Source: Anaerolineaceae bacterium (lineage in GTDB: Bacteria > Chloroflexota > Anaerolineae > Anaerolineales > Villigracilaceae). Taken from it: 19,440 nt of DNA. This document shows, in pieces, positions 8,234 to 16,800 of the stretch (positions within the stretch are counted from its first letter, which is position 1; the number at the start of each line of letters is the position of its first letter). The notes beneath the pieces are model-generated. The model did not search any database. It saw only the letters and a program-made list of their open reading frames with translations, and was not told the DNA's origin. The stretch is from NCBI GenBank assembly GCA_009885445.1, contig VFKQ01000081.1:1-19440 (forward strand). Direction: 5' to 3'. A program made the translations under genes and the position numbers.

Positions 8234-9901
8234 GTGCTGAATAAACTGCGCCATCTATTCTCTGCGCCCATCCTCGAGGATCAAGAGACTACACGTCTCG
8301 CGAGCCTGCTGAATAATGTTCTATTAACCATTATTCTGGCGATTTCGATATTTACGCCGGCCTTGATTGTAATTACTGACGTTGATGACCGCGCTATCCT
8401 TGTCGGCATCCTCCTACCCTTCCTGATCGTCGTCGTGTTTTCCTACATACTACTTCGGCGTGGAAACTTGCGCTATGCAACCTATTCATTTTTAACCATC
8501 ATGAGTCTGGCAATATTTGGATCATTTGCCGCCAGCGCAAATCAAAGTATTGGGGCATGGATGTCATTCATGATCGTGATTGCCTTAACCACCCTGTTGC
8601 TGGATGGACAGGCCGTCGCCCGCTTGCTGGCGATCATCATTCTCTTCACGCTCGTTATCACGGCGCTACAGATAAACGGCCTTCTCACTCCCATTTTCAA
8701 TGTTACTGCCAATCCTTATTCAAATTGGGCCACTACATCCATGATGTATATCCTGACCGGCATCGGTTTGTACTACTCAGCGAACGGCCTACGCCAAGCC
8801 CTGCAACTCGCCGGAGAATCACAAGAGCAATTGCAAACCAACAACCGCGAGTTGGTTGCTCTGCGCGATGCGCTCGAACAACGCGTAGAAGAACGAACCC
8901 AAACCCTGGGACTCTACAACAGCCAGTTGGAGGCCGTGGCAAAAGTCGCACGTGCCGTGGCCGCTGTGCAGGAGCTCAAGCAATTACTACCTCTAATCAC
9001 TGAAGTCGTTAGCACCGAATTTGGCTTCTATCATGTTGGCATCTTCCTCGTCGACGATCGCCGCGAATTTGCCGTTCTGCAAGCGGCCAACAGCGAGGGC
9101 GGAAAAAGCATGTTGCAACGCGGACACCGCCTCGGCCTGGCGACATCCGGCATCGTCGGTTTTGTCGCCGGTCGCGGGCAATCGCGCATCGCCCTGGACG
9201 TGGGGGCGGATTCAGTGTTCTTCAACAACCCAGACCTTCCGCTGACCCGCTCCGAAATCGCCCTGCCCCTCATAGTGGGCCAGCATACCATTGGTGTGCT
9301 GGATGTGCAGAGCACCGAAAAAGACGCCTTCGACGAACAAGCGCTAAGCGCGCTCAGCACCGTTGCTGACCAAATTACGATCGCCATAGAAAATGCGCGC
9401 CTTTTCAGCCAGACCAAACAGGCGCTGGCCGATTCACAGGCAATCTACCAGCAATACGCACAGAGCGACTGGGGACGTTACATCAGCCAATTAAAGAACA
9501 TCGGCTACTCCTATGACGGTATTAGCACAGCCGCGCTTAATGGCCCGGCAGAATCGGTTCGCGATCCGAATGCGCTCAACGTCCCCATCCGTATGCGCGG
9601 GTTGCTTATCGGCAATATTTCAATCCGCTCAAGTGACGCGGGGCGCAAACTTACCAATTCAGAGCTTGCGTTGGTCGAAGCTGTGGCGGACCGCGCCGCG
9701 CTGGCCATTGAAAACGCGCGCTTACTCTCAGACGCCCAACGCCGCGCCGCCAAGGAACGCGCCATCGCTGACATCAGTTCAAAAGTGGGCTCGTCGATTA
9801 AGCTCGAAAGTATCATGCAAATCGCAGTTGAGGAACTGGGGCGCACCCTGCCCGGCTCACAGGTCACTTTGCAATTTAGCGAGCCAGAAAGCTCCAAGTA
9901 G
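8234..9901 (+). CDS. Six-TM GAF sensor protein, kinase-less (sensor 4)
   Basis: Translation starts at GTG 8234, backed by AAGAGG at 8223-8228 with 5-base spacing. The 555-residue protein has about six TM segments (27-47, 54-74, 80-100, 107-124, 129-147, 166-184), a coiled coil (186-228), a canonical GAF domain (about 231-392; FGFYHVGIFLVD, NPDLPLTRSEIALPL, ENARLF) and a short GAF-like module (SDWGRYISQL, IGYSYDG, NVPIRMRGLLIG, then ALAIENARLLS). It ends with the common tail (ADISSKVGSSIKLESIMQIA, 512-531) and strand QVTLQF. Its N-terminus (FSAPILEDQETTRLA) matches that of sensor 2 (FKAPIFPDDENKTRTA), so these two are probably the closest pair. There is no kinase domain. The 47-base gap before it is the largest inside the operon. 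Confidence 0.9.
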   Translation: MLNKLRHLFSAPILEDQETTRLASLLNNVLLTIILAISIFTPALIVITDVDDRAILVGILLPFLIVVVFSYILLRRGNLRYATYSFLTIMSLAIFGSFAASANQSIGAWMSFMIVIALTTLLLDGQAVARLLAIIILFTLVITALQINGLLTPIFNVTANPYSNWATTSMMYILTGIGLYYSANGLRQALQLAGESQEQLQTNNRELVALRDALEQRVEERTQTLGLYNSQLEAVAKVARAVAAVQELKQLLPLITEVVSTEFGFYHVGIFLVDDRREFAVLQAANSEGGKSMLQRGHRLGLATSGIVGFVAGRGQSRIALDVGADSVFFNNPDLPLTRSEIALPLIVGQHTIGVLDVQSTEKDAFDEQALSALSTVADQITIAIENARLFSQTKQALADSQAIYQQYAQSDWGRYISQLKNIGYSYDGISTAALNGPAESVRDPNALNVPIRMRGLLIGNISIRSSDAGRKLTNSELALVEAVADRAALAIENARLLSDAQRRAAKERAIADISSKVGSSIKLESIMQIAVEELGRTLPGSQVTLQFSEPESSK

Positions 9902-9930
9902 GCAATTCAGCCATCAGGCACAGCATACCC

Positions 9931-11679
9931 ATGTTTAAGAAACCGATTTCAACTCTCACCAGCACGACAACTCGTGAAGCGCAGGCTGTTTTTCGCATAT
10001 TGCAAGGCACGGTGCTAGCCAGCCTTGCCGGCGCAATTGGGACACTGCTGGCGATCAACTACTTTGGCGCCGCACCAGAAACCATATTTGTCATCACCCT
10101 CCTAACCGGCTTGTTGGTGCCTAGTTTCATCCTGCTCCAACGAAATATTCTTTGGCCCGCACGCGTGATGGCGCCCCTTTCGCTCTTTGCCACCATCACC
10201 TATCTGCTCATATCGGGAAGTGGAATTCATGATATTTCCATCGTTGGGTACGGCGGCATCTTAATCATCTCCAGCCTGACACTAGGTAAACGCGGCGTAA
10301 TCGTCTCAGCAATCCTGATTGTGGCCGCAGTTTTTTCGGTGGCCAATGCCGAAATGAACAACACGCTGGTCACTGATGCAAGCGCCCTGACCACACCCGA
10401 TGATCCCTTCCTGATTTCCATCGTAATCCTCTCCATGGCCTTCGCTCAGTCCGCGCTAATCACACGCATGGAAAGCAACCTGCAAGATGTAAGAGATTAC
10501 GCCCAGACGCAATTCGAAAGCAACCGCGAGCTGACCGAGCTAAAAAACTCCCTGGAAGAGCGCGTACTGATGCGCACCAATGAATTGGCACAGGCCAACG
10601 AATCGAACGCACATCGCGCTATCTTGTTTGAATCTATTGCGCGTATTGCCCGTTCAGTAACCAGCCTCGATGACCAGTCGGTCTTATTGCACAGTGTAGC
10701 TGAGCAGATTGGACAACGCTTCAATTATGAATATGTGGCTCTGCACGCGGCCAGCGGGCCGCGCCGCGAAGAGACCCGCGTTGCCGTATACGATCAAAGC
10801 GCGGCGGGCTCGGCTAGCCTCGCTTCAGATTCAACTTTTGACCCCGACACACTGGCTGGGGTTGTCTTTGCCAGCGGGCTGGCGCGCACCGTCTTTAATG
10901 AAGAGGCCGATGCCGTATTTTTCTCAACGCCAGCATGGGCCAGCTTCAACTCACAGATCGCCCTGCCGCTGATTGCCGGTGAGCGCGTGGTAGGTGTAAT
11001 ACATATTTTCAGCAAACGCACCCGCGCCTTCGATACAGCGGAAGTCTTTACCCTGAGTATTCTTGCAGACGTAGTCAGCAACGCACTCGAAGGCTCGAAG
11101 CAATTTCAACAAACCCGCGCTTCTTTGGACAAAAGTGTGTCTGCGTATTCAGAAGAACTTGCACAGGCATGGGGGCGTTTCAAGCGGGAAGAAGGCGTGG
11201 TTGGTTACCGCTATTCTGGCGGAGTCAGCGAACCACTGCACCCTCAGCGCGGTAACCCCTCCATCGTAACAATTGCAGAAACAACGCGTGTTGATGTCAC
11301 TGCCGAGGGGAAAGAGGCCCGAGCGCGCATGGTAGTGCCGGTGCGCCTGCGCGGCGAGGCGCTTGGAAACCTGGAGATTAATATGCCGGCCGGTCACGTT
11401 TGGTCAGACGATGATATTGAAATTGTGGAAACGGTGGCCGAGCGGCTGGCGCTCTCCATGGAAAACGCGCGCCTGTTTCAATCGAGCGCCAACCGCGCCG
11501 AGCGCGAACGAGTGGTCGCAGATATTACGGCCAAGATTCGTCAGACCAACGACCCGCAGGCTATGATTCGCACAGCCATCGAGGAGTTACAGCGCGCGCT
11601 GGGCGTCAATCGCGTAGAAATTGTCCCACAGGCGGCATCCGCATTTATGCCGGGCCGTGAGCAAAGTAACAACAGTTAA
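9931..11679 (+). CDS. Six-TM GAF sensor protein, kinase-less (sensor 5, divergent GAF)
   Basis: This 582-residue protein has about six TM segments (24-44, 50-69, 76-94, 102-118, 122-140, 159-177). A coiled coil (about 185-228) leads to a GAF domain (about 230-390) with an altered core: FNYEYVALHA instead of FYHAxIFL, and no NPxLPxTRSE motif, although the IALPLIAGERVVGVIHI strand pair is kept. A short GAF-like module (AWGRFKREEGVVGYRYSGG, VVPVRLRGEALGNLEI, ALSMENARLF) and the common tail follow (ADITAKIRQTNDPQAMIRTA, 530-549), ending in strand RVEIVPQ and about 16 extra polar residues. It carries no kinase domain. The ribosome binding site is weak. It is the last of the sensors and sits 13 bases before the ParA-like gene. 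Confidence 0.88.
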   Translation: MFKKPISTLTSTTTREAQAVFRILQGTVLASLAGAIGTLLAINYFGAAPETIFVITLLTGLLVPSFILLQRNILWPARVMAPLSLFATITYLLISGSGIHDISIVGYGGILIISSLTLGKRGVIVSAILIVAAVFSVANAEMNNTLVTDASALTTPDDPFLISIVILSMAFAQSALITRMESNLQDVRDYAQTQFESNRELTELKNSLEERVLMRTNELAQANESNAHRAILFESIARIARSVTSLDDQSVLLHSVAEQIGQRFNYEYVALHAASGPRREETRVAVYDQSAAGSASLASDSTFDPDTLAGVVFASGLARTVFNEEADAVFFSTPAWASFNSQIALPLIAGERVVGVIHIFSKRTRAFDTAEVFTLSILADVVSNALEGSKQFQQTRASLDKSVSAYSEELAQAWGRFKREEGVVGYRYSGGVSEPLHPQRGNPSIVTIAETTRVDVTAEGKEARARMVVPVRLRGEALGNLEINMPAGHVWSDDDIEIVETVAERLALSMENARLFQSSANRAERERVVADITAKIRQTNDPQAMIRTAIEELQRALGVNRVEIVPQAASAFMPGREQSNNS

Positions 11680-11681
11680 AC

Positions 11682-11687
11682 AAGGAG
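11682..11687 (+). promoter_or_regulatory. Strong ribosome binding site of the ParA-like gene
   Basis: AAGGAG lies 5 bases before ATG 11693. It decides the start of the ParA-like gene against an in-frame upstream ATG at 11621 that lies inside the preceding gene. It is the best Shine-Dalgarno match seen in the operon, which suggests that this cytosolic protein is made at a higher rate than the membrane sensors. Confidence 0.75.
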
Positions 11688-11692
11688 CAAGC

Positions 11693-12481
11693 ATGACTTA
11701 TACAATAGCAATCTCAAACGAAAAAGGCGGGGTGGCCAAGACGACCTCCACTCTTTCATTAGGCGCGGCGCTGGCCGAACTTGGAAGCAAAGTCCTGATC
11801 ATGGACATGGACCCTCAAGCCAACTTGACACTGGCCCTCGGGTTTGAACCGGCTGAGGCGGCAAAAACATCGGCCAGCGTACTAATCGAATCTGCCCCGT
11901 TGCATGAGGCCATTCACAAGACCGAAATGGACGGCCTCGATCTGATACCGGGCAACGCGCGCATCGAAAGCGCCGAGCAATTCCTGCCGGTGCGCACAAA
12001 TTATTTAAGCACGCTGCGCACCGCGCTTGAACCCGCGGTTAAACTGCAATATGACTACGTCCTCATGGACTGCCCTCCCTCCCTCGGAGCCATCACGCTT
12101 AATGCGCTGTCTGCCTGCGACCTGTTAATCATCCCCACACAGGCCGAATATTTTTCAGCCTATGCCCTGCGCGATATGATGACGGTGGTGCGGCGCATAC
12201 GCAAGGAAGTAAACCCAGGGCTGGCTTACCGCATTTTAGTCACACTCATGGACCGCCGCAATCGTACGCATCGCGGTATCTACGAACAACTTATGTCCAC
12301 ATTTGGGAGCGGCGTTTTCAGCACGGTTATTGAGCTGGATACCAAGTTGCGCGAAAGTCCCATTGCGGGCCAACCCATCACTCGTTACCGGCCAAACAGC
12401 AGGGGTTCCCTGCAATATCGCGTCCTAGCCCAGGAGCTTATAGAGTATGTCAAAGAAACCAACCAGCAACCGGCTGGATAA
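11693..12481 (+). CDS. ParA/Soj-family Walker-type ATPase
   Basis: This 262-residue protein has a deviant Walker A motif KGGVAKTT (11-18) with signature lysine K11 and P-loop lysine K16. Walker A' is VLIMDMDPQAN (34-44, D40) and Walker B is YVLMDCPPS (122-130, D126). The C-terminus (KLRESPIAGQPITRY, then an AQELIEYV-type helix) is typical of ParA. Family members bind DNA or membrane as ATP dimers and position plasmids, chromosomal origins or large protein assemblies. No parB or parS-like array is seen nearby, and the gene lies among signalling genes, so cargo positioning of the sensor/kinase assembly is the likeliest role, as for ParC/PpfA-type proteins with chemoreceptor clusters. It overlaps the kinase gene by 35 bases, implying tight coupling of the two products. 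The family is certain; the cargo is inferred. Confidence 0.93.
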   Translation: MTYTIAISNEKGGVAKTTSTLSLGAALAELGSKVLIMDMDPQANLTLALGFEPAEAAKTSASVLIESAPLHEAIHKTEMDGLDLIPGNARIESAEQFLPVRTNYLSTLRTALEPAVKLQYDYVLMDCPPSLGAITLNALSACDLLIIPTQAEYFSAYALRDMMTVVRRIRKEVNPGLAYRILVTLMDRRNRTHRGIYEQLMSTFGSGVFSTVIELDTKLRESPIAGQPITRYRPNSRGSLQYRVLAQELIEYVKETNQQPAG

Positions 12482-15400
12482 GATCTTCGAAGACATTAAG
12501 CAGGAGCCAGCAGTCGCGCCAAAGAAACCGGCGCGTAAAGCGCCTACGCGCATCACTGAGACGAAGTCGTCGGCCCTGCGCGCTACAGCGAGAAGCAACA
12601 CGATGCCGCTCAACCCCGAAGCGGGGCCGTCGGCGCGCGCCCCGCTGTCAGCGCAGAATATTACCGTTACCCAGTCGAGTCTGGCCGGCCAGCCGGCCAG
12701 CATGTCGCTGGCGTTTCAAATGGACAACGAAAACTGGGCCACCCTGCAAGTGGTGGATGACGTTGCGCCGCGTATCTGGGACGAAAATGAGCAACTGCTT
12801 GTGCAACAAGTCACCGACCAACTCTCGCTGGCGCTTGAAAACGCGCGCTTGTTTCAAGAAACACGCTTGCGCGCAGAAGAATTATCCATTCTCAATGAGT
12901 TGGGCCGCGAGTTAACCTCACTGCTGGATCAGGATGCCATTGGCGAAACTGTATATAAATTTACCAGCCGCCTGATGGACACAACGAATTTATACATTGC
13001 GCTATATGACGAGCCGCGCGAAGAAATCAATCCATTCTACGTAATGAACAACCGTGCGCGCGTTCAGGTGCCGCCGCGCAAATACGGGCAGGGACTCACC
13101 GAATATGTGCTTAAAACTCGCAAGCCGGTATTAATTGCAAACAACGTCTTGACACACATGCGCGAACTGGGCATCGAGGTTGTTTTGTTGGGAGATGCAG
13201 AGATGCCGGCCTGCTGGATAGGCACACCCTTGGTTGCTGGCGATTTGGCGCTGGGCGTGATTGGCTTGCAAAGCTTGGATACCCCCAATTTATACACCCC
13301 GCGCCATCTTGAACTATTGAATGCGGTTGCGGGTCAGGCCGCGTTGGCCTTGCAAAATGCGGGCTCGTTTAAAGAAGTGCAGGCGCGTGCTGAAGAGCAG
13401 GTGGTGTTGAACCGCCTCGGGCGCGTACTGGCGGCGCAAATAAATGTTGATCAGGTGCTCACCGAAATCTATAACGGCGTATCGCAATTATTGGATGCGA
13501 AGAATTTCTTTATCGGGCTTTATGATGAAGAATCCAACACGGTCAGCTTTCCGCTTAACGCCACCGAATCTGCCGTGGACCGCGAAGTAGTCACCATTCA
13601 AGCCGACCAGGGTATGACGGGCTATATCCTACGCAACAAGGAACCGTTGCTGGTCGCCGACAATCTGGATGAGTGGATGCAAGACCACGACATCGCCGTC
13701 ATCGGCGAGCCAGCGAAGTCATGGTTGGGCACACCGCTAATATTGGGAGAACGCGTTCTCGGCCTGATGGCAGTGCAAAATTACACCAAGCCACACAACT
13801 ATAACGAGCACGATCGCGACATTATGCTGGCCTTTGCCAATCAAGCCGCCATCGCCATTCAAAACGCGCGGCTTTTTCAAGAAACGCGCTACAACGCGGC
13901 CATTGAAAATTTAATTAGTCAGATTTCATCCACCTTCGTAAACGTTGACAGCAATCAGATGGATGATCAGATTACGCTGGCGCTGAAAAAGATTGGCGAG
14001 TTTTCACAAGTAGACCGCACCTACCTATTTGAATTTTCTCCCGACGGCCAGACCATGGACAACACCCACGAGTGGACCGGCCCCGATATCGAATCTTACA
14101 TCAACGACTTTCACAACGTGCCGACCAACACCCTGCCCTTTATTTTGGACCAAATCCAAAAAATGCAGGTCGTACATTTCCCCAGGGTTTCCGCGATGCC
14201 CGATGAGGCGGCGCAGGACCGCGCTGAATTAATGCGCGAACGAATCCAATCCATTCTGTGCGTACCCATTGTCATCCAGGGCGCCGCCTATGGATTCATT
14301 GGTCTCGACTCGGTCAACCAGCCAAAGGCCTGGGCCGAGCAGGATATCAACATGTTACGCATTGTGGGCGAAATTTTCATCAGCACTCTGGGCCGCAAAA
14401 AAGTGGAGAGCGCTCTGCAAAAATCAGAGGCCGACCTGCGCACACTGTTTGCGTCCATGCAAGACGTGGTTCTGGTGGTTGACAAAGATACACGCTACCT
14501 GCGCATCGCTCCCACCAATCCGGGCCGTCTTGTGCGTCCGCCTGAAGAGCTTTTGGGCAAAACCATGCAGGAAGTCATGCCCAAAGAAACCTATGAAAAT
14601 TTTCAGCGCGCCGTTGATCAGGCGCTGGCCTCAGATGAGCTCGTGCAAATCGAATACAAGCTAGACATTGCCAATCAGGAATATTGGTTCCTGGCTAACA
14701 TCAGCCGCATCAATGCAGACGAGGTCTTCTGGGTGGCGCGCGATATTACTGCCCGCAAGCGTGACGAAGAAATTTTACAGCGCCGCAACGACTACCTCGC
14801 CGCCACCGCTGAGATTGGGCGACTGGTGACCTCCACTCTCGATCTGCCCACGCTCTTTTCGCGGACCGTGAACCTGGTGCGCGACCGATTCGGTTTTTAC
14901 CACGCTGGCATTTTCATCACCGAAGAGACCGGATTCAGCTCGGTCTTGCAAGCCGCTACGGGCGCGGCCGGAGCCGAGATGAGGAGCCGGGTACACAGTC
15001 TGCCGGTGGGGTCGCGATCCATCGTCGGCGAGGTGACCGAAACGGGCCGACCCGTCGTCGTTAACGATACGCGCCTCTCCGACGTCCACAAGCCCAACCC
15101 GCTTCTTCCAGACACGCTCGCCGAAGCGGCCATCCCCTTGCGCATCGGCTCGCGCACCATCGGTGCGCTGGACATTCAATCGGTGAATGCCGATGCTTTC
15201 ACCGAAAACGATATTGCTGTGTTGCAAACGCTCGGCGACCAGGTGGCCATCGCCATTGACAATGCGCGCTCGTATGAACTCTCGATCCAGGCGGTCAAAG
15301 AGATGCGCGAGGCCGACAAATTGAAGAGTCAATTCCTAGCCAACATGAGCCATGAATTGCGCACGCCGCTGAATTCCATTATCGGTTTTTCGCGGGTGAT

Positions 15401-16793
15401 CCTCAAGGGCATAGACGGGCCCACGACAGACCTTCAACAGCAGGACCTGCTGGCCATCCATAATTCGGGCCAGCACCTGCTCGGCTTGATCAACGACATC
15501 CTCGACCTTTCGCGCATCGAAGCTGGCAAGATGGAGTTGACCTTCGATGAAGTCAATTTACCTGAATTGATTAATGGTGTGATTTCAACAGCCAGCGGAT
15601 TAATTAAAGACAAGCCTATCACGATCCAGCGCGATGTCTCGCCAGACCTGCCGCCCGTGCGCGCGGACGCAATGCGCATTCGTCAGGTGTTGCTCAACCT
15701 GCTTTCCAACGCCACCAAATTCACCGAGAGCGGCACCATCACCGTGAAGACGACGCCCTCGGTAAATTCATCCGGCAACACCGAAATAACCATCAGCGTC
15801 ACCGACACCGGCTCGGGCATTGCGCTCGAGGATCAGAAGAAACTCTTTCAGCCCTTCTCGCAGGTGGACGCGTCGCTCACGCGCAGGAGCGGTGGCTCGG
15901 GTCTGGGCCTTTCTATTTCCAATCACCTCGTGCAAATGCACGGCGGCCAGATCGGCGTGCAAAGTGCGCCCGGTGCGGGAAGCACCTTCTTCTTCAGTTT
16001 GCCCGCCCATCGTTCAAGAGTGGAGAGCGCCGGCACCTCAGCCAATCGAATCGTGCTGGCCATAGACGACGACCCGCAGGTGATCAGCCTCTATGAGCGT
16101 TACCTGCACCTGCAGGGTTATCAGGTCATCCCGCTCAGCGACCCCTCCCGCGCTGTGGAGCGGGCTCGCCAACTCAAGCCCTTCGCCATTACGCTCGACA
16201 TTATGATGCCCGGTTACGATGGCTGGCGCGTGCTCAACGATTTAAAGACAGCGCCAGAAACGCGCGACATCCCCGTGGTAATTTGCAGTATCGTCGAAGA
16301 TCACGAGCGCGCATTCAGCCTGGGCGCGTCAGATTATTTGATCAAGCCGATTCTCGAAGACGATCTGCTCAAGACACTCGAAAGATTGGACAGTGATGGG
16401 AGCATCCGCGAAGTGCTGGTGATTGACGATGACCCCAACGATTTGCGCCTAATCCAGCGCATGCTCACCGAGCACGGACGTTATCACCCTGTCACAGTCG
16501 AAGGCGGTAAAAACGGCTGGGAGGCCATTTTGGCGCGCCCGCCACACGCCATCATCATAGACTTGTTCATGCCAGATATGGACGGCTTTGCTTTGCTCGA
16601 AAAATTGCGCACTAGCGAAGCCTATCGCAACATCCCCGTCATCATCGTTAGCGGCGCAGACCTGACGCCCGAGCAAAGCCGTCAATTGCAAAATTTCGGG
16701 CAGAATATGCTTCAGAAAAATACCCTTACCGAAAGGCAATTGATTGATGACTTGGAACGCGTCTTGAAACGCGCGAGTCGACAGGCCAGGTGA
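12447..16793 (+). CDS. Soluble hybrid histidine kinase: half-GAF, three GAFs, PAS, GAF, HisKA, HATPase, REC, REC
   Basis: The 1448 residues contain no TM segment. Residues 1-80 are basic and rich in Pro/Ala. Residues 84-137 form the back half of a GAF domain ending ALENARLFQETR. GAF domains lie at about 141-311, 312-483 and 484-658, a PAS domain at 659-775, and a fourth GAF of the FGFYHAGIF type at 776-945. The H box is MSHELRTP with phospho-acceptor H969. ATP-binding boxes follow: NLLSNATKFT, DTGSGI, FQPF and GGSGLGLS (about 1070-1188). Receiver 1 starts at 1200 (D1207/D1208, phospho-Asp D1251, IKP lysine). Receiver 2 starts at 1321 (phospho-Asp D1372). All catalytic residues are present, so this should be an active kinase, and it is the only one in the window. 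AGGAG (12432-12436) lies 10 bases before the ATG, inside the ParA-like gene. Confidence 0.95.
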   Translation: MSKKPTSNRLDKIFEDIKQEPAVAPKKPARKAPTRITETKSSALRATARSNTMPLNPEAGPSARAPLSAQNITVTQSSLAGQPASMSLAFQMDNENWATLQVVDDVAPRIWDENEQLLVQQVTDQLSLALENARLFQETRLRAEELSILNELGRELTSLLDQDAIGETVYKFTSRLMDTTNLYIALYDEPREEINPFYVMNNRARVQVPPRKYGQGLTEYVLKTRKPVLIANNVLTHMRELGIEVVLLGDAEMPACWIGTPLVAGDLALGVIGLQSLDTPNLYTPRHLELLNAVAGQAALALQNAGSFKEVQARAEEQVVLNRLGRVLAAQINVDQVLTEIYNGVSQLLDAKNFFIGLYDEESNTVSFPLNATESAVDREVVTIQADQGMTGYILRNKEPLLVADNLDEWMQDHDIAVIGEPAKSWLGTPLILGERVLGLMAVQNYTKPHNYNEHDRDIMLAFANQAAIAIQNARLFQETRYNAAIENLISQISSTFVNVDSNQMDDQITLALKKIGEFSQVDRTYLFEFSPDGQTMDNTHEWTGPDIESYINDFHNVPTNTLPFILDQIQKMQVVHFPRVSAMPDEAAQDRAELMRERIQSILCVPIVIQGAAYGFIGLDSVNQPKAWAEQDINMLRIVGEIFISTLGRKKVESALQKSEADLRTLFASMQDVVLVVDKDTRYLRIAPTNPGRLVRPPEELLGKTMQEVMPKETYENFQRAVDQALASDELVQIEYKLDIANQEYWFLANISRINADEVFWVARDITARKRDEEILQRRNDYLAATAEIGRLVTSTLDLPTLFSRTVNLVRDRFGFYHAGIFITEETGFSSVLQAATGAAGAEMRSRVHSLPVGSRSIVGEVTETGRPVVVNDTRLSDVHKPNPLLPDTLAEAAIPLRIGSRTIGALDIQSVNADAFTENDIAVLQTLGDQVAIAIDNARSYELSIQAVKEMREADKLKSQFLANMSHELRTPLNSIIGFSRVILKGIDGPTTDLQQQDLLAIHNSGQHLLGLINDILDLSRIEAGKMELTFDEVNLPELINGVISTASGLIKDKPITIQRDVSPDLPPVRADAMRIRQVLLNLLSNATKFTESGTITVKTTPSVNSSGNTEITISVTDTGSGIALEDQKKLFQPFSQVDASLTRRSGGSGLGLSISNHLVQMHGGQIGVQSAPGAGSTFFFSLPAHRSRVESAGTSANRIVLAIDDDPQVISLYERYLHLQGYQVIPLSDPSRAVERARQLKPFAITLDIMMPGYDGWRVLNDLKTAPETRDIPVVICSIVEDHERAFSLGASDYLIKPILEDDLLKTLERLDSDGSIREVLVIDDDPNDLRLIQRMLTEHGRYHPVTVEGGKNGWEAILARPPHAIIIDLFMPDMDGFALLEKLRTSEAYRNIPVIIVSGADLTPEQSRQLQNFGQNMLQKNTLTERQLIDDLERVLKRASRQAR

Positions 16794-16800
16794 GCCAGCC

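Noticed and set aside
11621..11692. Longer ParA-like protein starting at ATG 11621
   Set aside because: It lies inside the sensor 5 coding sequence, adds 24 residues unlike any ParA N-terminus, and lacks the AAGGAG site that precedes ATG 11693.
2316..15270. Recurring DNA stretches such as GAAAATGCGCGCCTG as dispersed repeats
   Set aside because: They encode the conserved ENARL helix or the FYHA strand of GAF domains; similarity fades outside these codons.
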